64,000 nt of DNA from CAVYXK01 sp963708245 (GTDB taxonomy: Bacteria > Pseudomonadota > Alphaproteobacteria > Acetobacterales > Acetobacteraceae). The notes below the pieces were generated by a model that saw only the letters and a program-made list of their open reading frames with translations, searched no databases and was not told the DNA's origin. The first letter of the stretch is position 1, and every line of letters starts with the position of its first letter. A program made the translations under genes and the position numbers. Positions 8,392 to 15,074 of this stretch are shown here, one piece after another. The DNA lies in assembly GCA_963708245.1 (NCBI GenBank), contig OY970201.1, positions 5,332,001 through 5,396,000 of the forward strand, in the 5' to 3' direction.

Positions 8392-9465
8392 ATGCCCAGA
8401 AAGCTCGCGGGCGTCGAAGCGGGACGGGGTTTAGCCGCGACCCTTGTGGTATGCGATCACGCGAACGGTTTGTTTTATGGTTCGCTGGGGGCGGCACCCC
8501 TGTGGAACGCATTCAGCTTTGGACATGCCGGCGTGGATTTCTTCTTCGTCCTGAGCGGCTTTATTATCTGTCACGTTCATTGGAAGGATATCGGACAACC
8601 AGAACAGGTTGGGTCATATCTCTGGAAGCGCTTTGTCCGAATTTATCCGACTTATTGGGTGGCGCTCGCTCTTTTCGTCCTGCTGTTCCTGGTCAGCCCC
8701 GAGAGAGGGCGTCCCCTCTCGGGCGATATGCTCGTGTCCGGCTTTTTTCTCTATCCGCATCTCGGAGAGCCGATCCTTCGTGCTGGCTGGACGCTCCGGC
8801 ATGAAGTGCTCTTTTACGGCCTTTTTGCCCTCCTTATTCTGAATCGCCGGATCGGCGGCGGAGTGCTGCTGGCATGGGCAAGCTGCATTGTCTTGAACAT
8901 AGCAGTCATCACGTTGGTCCGGCAGCCATACTACACTGGGATCGCTGCATTCTTGTTCTTCCGCATCTTCAATATTGAGTTCTTGTTCGGGATCGGTGTG
9001 GCATACCTGGTGCATCGTGGCGTGTCTTGGCGACCCTTGACTGCATTGGCCGTCGGATCTGCACTCTTCGTCGCCACCGGAATGTACGAGGTATTTGGGC
9101 CGACACTGCCGATTGAGTGGCCCCCACGACAACTTGGCTATGCCATCGGCGCCGCACTGGCGCTCTACGGGGCAGTAACGGCGGAGAACGAGGGGCGGTT
9201 GCCGGTTCCGGATAGCCTGTTTCGTATCGGCACATGCTCTTATTCGATCTATCTTATTCACATGCTCCCGGTTCTGATTCTCGGCTTCCTTGCCCAGCGG
9301 CTTGCGCCCTATGTGAGAGTGCCTTCCCTGCTATTGTTCCTGGTTGTTGTGTGTGTTTCTGTCGCGGTGGGCGTGGCCTTCTCGCAAGCAATCGAGCAAC
9401 CTCTCCTGCGCAGGTTGCGCCGTGGTATCAGACGCGAGGTCGTCGCATTGGGTACTCATGTATGA
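8392..9465 (+). CDS. Membrane-bound acyltransferase family 3 (OafA/YrhL type)
   Basis: 357 aa with about ten hydrophobic segments. The N-terminus has the family pattern AGRGLAATLVVCDHAN, in which the His (residue 22) is the presumed catalytic residue, then GHAGVDFFFVLSGFIICHV and RFVRIYPTYWVAL, all hallmarks of acyltransferase 3. These inner-membrane proteins transfer acetyl or other acyl groups to sugars of exported polysaccharides or lipids. No SGNH domain is fused. The ATG follows AGGAG at good spacing. No polysaccharide genes are adjacent, so the acceptor is unknown. Confidence 0.9.
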   Translation: MPRKLAGVEAGRGLAATLVVCDHANGLFYGSLGAAPLWNAFSFGHAGVDFFFVLSGFIICHVHWKDIGQPEQVGSYLWKRFVRIYPTYWVALALFVLLFLVSPERGRPLSGDMLVSGFFLYPHLGEPILRAGWTLRHEVLFYGLFALLILNRRIGGGVLLAWASCIVLNIAVITLVRQPYYTGIAAFLFFRIFNIEFLFGIGVAYLVHRGVSWRPLTALAVGSALFVATGMYEVFGPTLPIEWPPRQLGYAIGAALALYGAVTAENEGRLPVPDSLFRIGTCSYSIYLIHMLPVLILGFLAQRLAPYVRVPSLLLFLVVVCVSVAVGVAFSQAIEQPLLRRLRRGIRREVVALGTHV

Positions 9466-9579
9466 TGCTGACCTTGGCAGCAGGGTTCCCGGTCTTGAAG
9501 CTCGACTACAAGGACAAGTTCGAATTGGATTAATCTCTCATTGCGTTCATGCTGCGGCACCCAGTTGGAGGGGTGGGCC

Positions 9580-10158
9580 GTGGAAAAAGACCGGCTGGTT
9601 GCTTTCAGTGACGGCGTGATCGCCGTCATTATCACGATCATGGTGCTGGAGTTGAAGGTACCCCAGGGTACAAGCTTGGCCGCACTGGCCGCGGCCCCGC
9701 CCGTGTTTCTGAGTTACGTGCTCAGCTTCGTGTACGTAGCCATCTACTGGAACAACCATCACCACTTTTTCCATCTGGTTCGGCACGTGGACGGCCTGAT
9801 TTTGTGGGCCAACATGCACCTTCTGTTCTGGCTCTCGCTTGTACCCTTCGCGACCGGTTGGATGGGCCAGAATCACTTCGCAGCGGTGCCGACCGCCGTG
9901 TACGGGGTTTCGCTGCTCATGCCTGCGCTCGCCTGGTACGGGTTACAACTGGCGCTTATTCGCACGCAGGGTCGCAACTCAACGCTGGCGCGGGCTATCG
10001 GGCGCGACGTCAAGGGAAAGCTCTCACCCTTGCTCTACATTGTCGGCATCATTTCGGCATTCCTCGACACGCGCATAGCCGACGCGATGTACGTGGTGGT
10101 CGCCTTGATGTGGTTGATTCCGGACCGGCGCATCGAGAAATCGATCCAGAGGTCCTGA
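9580..10158 (+). CDS. TMEM175-family (DUF1211) potassium channel-like protein
   Basis: 192 aa with six predicted membrane segments. The first is preceded by the family signature RLVAFSDGVIAVIITIMVLE (the RxxxFSD motif of TMEM175 channels). Bacterial members are tetramers of six-helix subunits that form leak-type potassium channels lacking the usual TVGYG filter. A conserved YWNNHHHFFH segment follows TM2. The GTG at 9580 is preferred, with GGAGGGG 6 nt upstream; an ATG at 9549 is an alternative. Confidence 0.85.
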   Translation: MEKDRLVAFSDGVIAVIITIMVLELKVPQGTSLAALAAAPPVFLSYVLSFVYVAIYWNNHHHFFHLVRHVDGLILWANMHLLFWLSLVPFATGWMGQNHFAAVPTAVYGVSLLMPALAWYGLQLALIRTQGRNSTLARAIGRDVKGKLSPLLYIVGIISAFLDTRIADAMYVVVALMWLIPDRRIEKSIQRS

Positions 10159-10169
10159 GTTCATCCGTG

Positions 10170-11354
10170 CTACCGGCTGCCGGCCGGAGCGGACTGCACC
10201 CGCCGGTGTGGCGATTGTCCCGACAGCAGTGCGAAGATGCCGCCGATCAGCACCGCCATCATCGGGTCGGTGACCGAAGCGGAGCGGCCCGGCAGATAGA
10301 CCTGCACGAGACTGGTCGCGAACAGCACTGTGGCCGTCAGCAGGGTCGCCGCCTTCAGCCCGAAGCCAGCACGGTCGAGCAGCCAGATCAGGCCGCCGAA
10401 TAGCAGGACCTTCTCGCAGAACGACTGCACGGCGACAGCGATCGATCCGCGCATCAGCGGCAGAAAGGGAATCCAGTCGTAGCTCCGGGCCGCACCGAAG
10501 CGGAACGGCTCCAGCCGCCCGACAACGACAAGGCCGAGGAACAGCGCAGCCAGCACAACCATCCGTCCTGGCATCCAGCGCAGCAGAACCAGCCACACGC
10601 CCCATGCGACGAGCGCGCCGGCAATGTCGGACAGCGCGAGGGATGTGTGCAGCATCACAATCCGGCCGGCGATCTCAACGCCGACAAGAGCGGGAAACAG
10701 CAGTATCCAACGGCGAAAACCGAAGATCTGCTCCACCACCGAGGCGAGGCACAGCCACACGATGGCGAAGCGCAGCAGCTCGCCTGGCGGCAGCGACGGC
10801 GCGTGAATCAGCGGCCGTATCGTGTGCCAGTATTTGTGCAGATCGATGGTTGGGACGTACGGGTGGAGCCGATACCCCAGCCACGCCGCGATCAGCGTCG
10901 CCGAGGACAGGTTCTCCCCCAGTTCGCGCAACAACGGCCATCGGAAACTGCCGCCGAGGGCGATCCCGACGGCGGCGCCCAGCGTCGATCCGATCGTGTT
11001 GGCGTACACATCGCCCATGGACGTCGTCCGGCCGACATCGTTGAACTGCAACCGCTCCATCGCGGTACTGAGCAACGCGCCGCCCAGCAGCGCAAGCCCG
11101 ATGCGAGTCGCACCAGACAGGCGATCGGGCAGGCTGCGCGTGGCGAGCAGCCCGAACGGGAGATAAAGCAGGATGTTGGCGATAAGATCGCCGCGGCGGT
11201 CCCAGACGCGCCACGTGCTCAGGAGATAGGCGACACGCCTGATCGACAGGCCGCGATCATGGAACCGGAACGGGTACAGCGATCCGTAGACGATGATCGC
11301 CGTGATGATAGCGAGTGCGACCGCCTCACCTCGTCTGCCTATGCCGCCGCGCAT
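10170..11354 (-). CDS. VanZ-like family membrane protein
   Basis: 394 aa, about ten hydrophobic segments. The N-terminal half matches the VanZ-like domain: YGSLYPFRF, then LIANILLYLPFGLLA, SGATRIGLALLGGALLSTAMERLQ and SMGDVYANTIGSTLGAA. A second VanZ-like set appears in the C-terminal half (GRLEPFRFG, SYDWIPFLPLMRGS, EKVLLFGGLIWLL), so the protein may be an internal duplication. Function is unproven; the name comes from teicoplanin-resistance VanZ. ATG 11354 leaves 8 bp after the LysR stop, suggesting co-transcription. The alternative at 11408 would overlap LysR. Confidence 0.82.
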   Translation of the reverse strand: MRGGIGRRGEAVALAIITAIIVYGSLYPFRFHDRGLSIRRVAYLLSTWRVWDRRGDLIANILLYLPFGLLATRSLPDRLSGATRIGLALLGGALLSTAMERLQFNDVGRTTSMGDVYANTIGSTLGAAVGIALGGSFRWPLLRELGENLSSATLIAAWLGYRLHPYVPTIDLHKYWHTIRPLIHAPSLPPGELLRFAIVWLCLASVVEQIFGFRRWILLFPALVGVEIAGRIVMLHTSLALSDIAGALVAWGVWLVLLRWMPGRMVVLAALFLGLVVVGRLEPFRFGAARSYDWIPFLPLMRGSIAVAVQSFCEKVLLFGGLIWLLDRAGFGLKAATLLTATVLFATSLVQVYLPGRSASVTDPMMAVLIGGIFALLSGQSPHRRVQSAPAGSR

Positions 11355-11362
11355 GCTGCCGC

Positions 11363-12220
11363 CTATTGCCGCGCAAGCGCGTCGCCGTGCGCCAGGATGG
11401 CGTCGCACAGCCGGGCTGCCGGCGGCCGCAGCGTCCGTCCGGCACCAACAAGGACGAACTCCACCTCGTCCAGCTCGGGCAACCCGTCAGGACGCGGCAA
11501 TTCGGCGAGGCCGGCGGGAATCAGGCGGCGCGCCAAGCCAAGAATACCCAGGCCGGCCAGCGCCGCGGCGCGGAGTCCGGTCAGGCTGCCACTGATGCAG
11601 GCGACCCGCCAGGACCGTCCGGCCCGCTCCAGCGCGGCTAGCACAAGCTCCCGCGTGATGCTGGGCGGCGGATAAAGCAGCAACGGCACCGGCTGATGCG
11701 GATCGACCGTAATGTCCGGTGCACCGGCCCAGACCAGCCGGTCCCGCCACACCAGGCGTCCCCGGTCCTGCCCGTCCGGACGCTTTGCCAGCACCAGATC
11801 GAGCTCCCCGGCGTCGAGCTTTCCGTTGAGCCAGCCACTCAGCCCCACGGTCAGCTCGACATCGACCAGCGGATGGCGTCGCGTGAAGTCGCGGAGGACG
11901 TCGGGCAGGCGCGAGAACACGAAATCCTCCGAGGTGCCGAAGCGAAGCCGCCCGCGAATCGCGGCGGACTTGAAATATCCCTCCGCCCTGGCGTTGGCGT
12001 CGAGAATGCCCTGGGCGAACGCCAGCATCGCCTCGCCGTCCGAAGTTGGCGTGACGCGGTGGGTGTCGCGCACGAACAATCGGCGCCCGACCGATTGCTC
12101 GAGCTTTCGCACATGCTGGCTGACCGTGGATTGCTGCAAGCCGAGCTCGCGTCCGGCCGCTGTGAAACTGCTGGTCCGGGCAACGGCCAGAAAGGTCCTG
12201 AGATGCACCGGATCGATCAT
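11363..12220 (-). CDS. LysR-family transcriptional regulator
   Basis: 285 aa. The N-terminal winged helix-turn-helix is clear (residues 1-60: HLRTFLAVARTSSFTAAGRE, LGLQQSTVSQHVRKLEQSVG, RRLFVRDTHRVTPTSDGE), followed by an effector-binding domain (GRLRFGTSEDFVF onward). The target is unknown; candidates are the VanZ-like gene behind it and the symporter upstream. An IS1202-like element is inserted 73 bp upstream of the start codon (at 12293), so the native promoter region has been separated from the symporter gene and expression may be altered. ATG 12220 starts the canonical MIDPVHLRTFL. Confidence 0.93.
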   Translation of the reverse strand: MIDPVHLRTFLAVARTSSFTAAGRELGLQQSTVSQHVRKLEQSVGRRLFVRDTHRVTPTSDGEAMLAFAQGILDANARAEGYFKSAAIRGRLRFGTSEDFVFSRLPDVLRDFTRRHPLVDVELTVGLSGWLNGKLDAGELDLVLAKRPDGQDRGRLVWRDRLVWAGAPDITVDPHQPVPLLLYPPPSITRELVLAALERAGRSWRVACISGSLTGLRAAALAGLGILGLARRLIPAGLAELPRPDGLPELDEVEFVLVGAGRTLRPPAARLCDAILAHGDALARQ

Positions 12221-12276
12221 TGCCGTTCTTGTCGAAGCAGGCGATCGATGCTGACGGCGCCGCCTGGCTTTGGCAA

Positions 12277-12292
12277 GGCGGCGAGCGAAATA
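12277..12292. repeat. 16-bp target-site duplication of IS copy B, left
   Basis: GGCGGCGAGCGAAATA immediately before the left end of the IS; repeated exactly at 13694-13709 after the right end. One more base could belong to the repeat at either side because flanking bases coincide with IS-end bases. Confidence 0.93.
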
Positions 12293-12369
12293 TGTCGGTA
12301 GCACACGGTATGTCCGGTTTAGGTAGCGCACGATCTGTCCGGTGATGATGGTTCCTTTTGGGAGCCCGG

Positions 12370-13395
12370 ATGCGCCGGTCGGAAGCCCTTCAGGGTGTGC
12401 GAGTGATCAAGTTCGGGAGCGTGCTGGAGCGGTATGAAGCGAGCGAACTCAACCAGTGCGAAGCGGCGGAGCTGCTTGGGATCAGCGAGCGGACATTCCG
12501 TCGTTGGCAACAGCGCTACGAAGAGTGCGGGGCGGCCGGTCTTCTGGACCGGCGGCTTGGTCGGGCGTCTGGGAAGCGGGTTCCGGTCGACCGGGAGGAG
12601 GAGGTCGAGCGGCTGTATCGTATGCGTTACAGCGGGTTCACGGCGAAGCACTTTCACGAGCACTTGGTGGGCCGCCACGGTTTCCGCTGGGGCTACACGT
12701 GGACCAAGGCGTTCCTGCAATCGAAGGGGCTTCTGGAGCGCGCCGCGCGGCGCGGCGCACACCGGCGCAAGCGGCCGCGACGGCCGTTGCCTGGAATGAT
12801 GCTTCATCAGGATGGGTCGCGCCATGAATGGCTGGCGGGGCGGGAGACGCTGGACCTGATAGTGACGATGGACGACGCGACGAACGTGATCTACTCGGGG
12901 TTTTTGGTAGCGGAGGAAGGCACGGAATCGACGTTCCAGGCTCTGCTGGAGGTGTTTGGCGCGCATGGCCTGCCGCTGAGCCTCTATACGGATCGGGGCA
13001 GCCACTACTTCGTGACGCCGGAGTCTGGCGGCCCGGTTGACCGGAAGCGGCCGACACAGGTTGGGCGGGCGCTGGCGCATTTGGGCGTGGAGCACATTGC
13101 GGCCTACTCACCGCAGGCCCGTGGTCGTTCGGAGCGGCTGTTTCAGACGTTACAGGATCGCCTGGTCAAGGAGCTGGCGCTGGCTGGGATCACGACGGTT
13201 GCGGAGGCCAACCGGTTCATTCGGGATTGCTACCTGCCGGCGCACAACGCGCAGTTTGCGGTGAAGGCGGAGCAGGAGGGATCGGCTTTCGTCGCCGTTG
13301 CGTGCTCATTTCGCGAAGGCACGGGTGAAGGTGCGGCAATATCACGACGGGAGCCACGCGGTGTTCCACGGCCCGCGCTGCCTGGGACGCTATGA
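12370..13395 (+). pseudogene. ISNCY-family transposase, C-terminus frameshifted by 110-bp deletion
   Basis: Identical in sequence to the transposase at 58386 up to SAFVAVA (about residue 312). A 110-bp deletion then shifts the frame and gives an unrelated 30-residue tail ending RPALPGTL. The helix-turn-helix and the presumed DDE residues Asp148 (LHQDGSRHEW), Asp208 (LYTDRGSHY) and Glu255 (GRSERLFQ) all lie before the deletion. The lost part is the C-terminal ~80 residues. The deletion lies between short repeats GTCGCCGTTGC and GTCGCCGCTGC as seen in copy D. Activity is doubtful, but the protein could still act as an inhibitor or supply catalysis. Confidence 0.9.
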
Positions 13396-13460
13396 CGCGC
13401 AGGGGGCGCTGCGGATGGCGGCGTTGGACGCGGCGGCATGATCGCGCTTGGGTCCGGCTC

Positions 13461-13510
13461 GCCTGTGGATTTGTGGGCAACGGAAGAGCGTTGCCCACAA
13501 CTCCACAGGC
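13461..13510. other. Long stem-loop downstream of the IS transposase gene (copy B)
   Basis: A 22-bp stem with one mismatch around a 6-nt GAAGAG loop. The left arm is 13461-13482, the right arm 13489-13510. The same structure is at 59587-59636 in copy D. No T-tract follows, so it is not a standard Rho-independent terminator. Confidence 0.85.
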
Positions 13511-13693
13511 GCATCAGCAAAAGAAGGAAATTGATTTCATGAGTTGAAGAAGACGCGCCCGTCACCAGCCAACGGCCCGCCTGACCTGCCGCCAGAACGG
13601 CCGCCGTTCTGTCCCTGCCTCTTGGGAACGGACCGGAAACAAGCGGACAACTGATGTGCTACGTAAACCGGACAACTTAATTAGCTATCGACA

Positions 13694-13709
13694 GGCGGCG
13701 AGCGAAATA
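13694..13709. repeat. 16-bp target-site duplication of IS copy B, right
   Basis: Exact repeat of 12277-12292 directly after the IS right end. Confidence 0.93.
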
Positions 13710-13739
13710 TTCACCTCTTCCGAGCGGGAGAAGCGGATG

Positions 13740-14765
13740 TCAGCTCGCCCCAGAGTAGACTGGCCTCGCCTCGATGCGCTCCGTACCGTCGCGCTTGGCT
13801 TGCTCCGCATAGTGGCGGGCGAGCGCGGCACAGACCATGAGCTGGAGCTGGTGGAACAACATCAGCGGCAGCACAATTAGTCCCACCGGTTGGCCGGCGA
13901 ACAGCACGCTCGCCATCGGCAGGCCGCTGGCGAGGCTCTTCTTCGACCCACAGAAAACAATGGTGATCCGCTCCTCGCGTGAAAAACCCAGGGCTCGGCT
14001 GGCGATCGAGGTCACCGCCAGCACGATCCCCAGCAGACAGGCATCGACCACCAGCAGCCTTGCCAGTCCAGCAATGTCGAGTTGGGCCCAGATGTGGTTC
14101 ACCATCCCCTCGCTGAAGGCGGCATAGACGATCAGCAGGATGGATCCGCGATCGACCAGTCCTACCAGCGAGCGGTGCCGCTGCGCCCAAACGCTGATCC
14201 AGGGACGGAGCACCTGCCCAGCCACGAACGGCAGCAGCAGTTGCGCAACGATATCGCCGATGTCGCGAAGCGAGACACTGGTGCCATGCCGTGCCAACAG
14301 TAGGCCGGCCAGTATTGGCGTCAACACGGTCCCAATCAGGTTGGAGGCCGAGGCGCTGCACAGGGCCGCCGGCACGTTGCCGCCTGCAATCGAGGTGAAA
14401 GCGATCGAGGACTGCACCGTGGAGGGCAGCAGGCAAAGCAGCACGACACCCATCCAGAGCGCCGGCGTCAGCAGGCCCGGGGCGAGTGCGCGCGCCGCCA
14501 GTCCGAGTGCGGGGAACAGGACGAACGTGCTGAGAAAGACCACCACGTGTAGTCGCCAATGCCGCGCGCCGGCCAGTGCCGCTTGCGCCGACAGCCGCGC
14601 GCCATGCAGGAAGAACAGCAGGGCAATGGCGACGTTGGTTGCCCCGCTGGCGGCTACCGCGCCCATGCCATGCGCGGGGATGGCCGAGGCGACCCCGACG
14701 GTCGCCAGGATCGCAAGGATGTACGGATCGACGCTGAACTGCGCGAGCAACCTCTGGATCGTCAT
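13740..14765 (-). CDS. Bile acid:sodium symporter family transporter (SLC10A7-like)
   Basis: 341 aa with about ten membrane segments, inner membrane. Signature pieces: SGATNVAIALLFFLHGARLS, LFPALGLAARALAPGLL, LLPSTVQSSIAFTSIAGGNV (the conserved crossover helix with polar residues that bind sodium in this fold), and SREERITIVFCGSKKSLASG near the C-terminus, typical of the YfeH/SLC10A7 subgroup. The substrate is not inferable; bile acid is only the family name. ATG 14765 gives the usual N-terminus; longer in-frame starts extend into low-complexity sequence. Its stop is 31 bp from the IS right duplication, so the IS now separates it from the LysR gene that followed it. Confidence 0.88.
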   Translation of the reverse strand: MTIQRLLAQFSVDPYILAILATVGVASAIPAHGMGAVAASGATNVAIALLFFLHGARLSAQAALAGARHWRLHVVVFLSTFVLFPALGLAARALAPGLLTPALWMGVVLLCLLPSTVQSSIAFTSIAGGNVPAALCSASASNLIGTVLTPILAGLLLARHGTSVSLRDIGDIVAQLLLPFVAGQVLRPWISVWAQRHRSLVGLVDRGSILLIVYAAFSEGMVNHIWAQLDIAGLARLLVVDACLLGIVLAVTSIASRALGFSREERITIVFCGSKKSLASGLPMASVLFAGQPVGLIVLPLMLFHQLQLMVCAALARHYAEQAKRDGTERIEARPVYSGAS

Positions 14766-15074
14766 GACGCGAGCCCCGTGCCTGAGCGTTAAGACGGATG
14801 GAATATCGCGCCCGGTTGGCTCGAAGGGAACCGGGCTGGCCGTTGTCACTGTCATCGCGTTTCGTGATGACGGTAACCCCCATCTGGTGGGTTGGCCCTG
14901 TTGCCGGCCGTCTATCTCCCGCCGCACCGCGCCGCCAGCAGGGTGCGGGCCGGCCCTAAGGCCGTCGCCGGCCGCGCGCGGGCGCTGATCCGCGGTGGTT
15001 GGCTCAGGATCCGTGATCCATCCCGGCATGCAGGCGGAACAGCCGATCTCGATCCGCAACGGAAGTTACCGTCG
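14766..15074. promoter_or_regulatory. Leader region of the symporter gene with an inverted repeat
   Basis: 309 bp between leuS and the symporter start, both on the minus strand. An inverted repeat at 14851-14871 (GTCATCGCG, then TTT, then CGTGATGAC, one mismatch) lies about 90 nt upstream of the symporter start. A second small inverted repeat, CCCA/TGGG, is nearby at about 14880-14895. There is no T-tract. It could be an operator or an RNA leader structure. No known riboswitch consensus was recognised. Confidence 0.35.

Larger units (their letters stand above)
12293..13693 (+). mobile_element. IS1202-like (ISNCY) insertion sequence, copy B, internally deleted
   Basis: 1401 bp from TGTCGGTAGCACACGG to the right end, which on the minus strand reads TGTCGATAGCTAATTAAG. 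Both ends share TGTCG(G/A)TAGC and an internal TGTCCGGTTTA(G/C)GTAGC block, the likely transposase binding sites. It is flanked by exact 16-bp direct repeats. It lacks 110 bp present in copy D, with the junction at about 13302, and is therefore probably non-autonomous. Confidence 0.94.

Noticed and set aside
9541..9579. Extended N-terminus of the TMEM175-like protein
   Set aside because: The extra 13 residues precede the conserved first helix and lack a ribosome-binding site, whereas GTG 9580 has GGAGGGG at good spacing.
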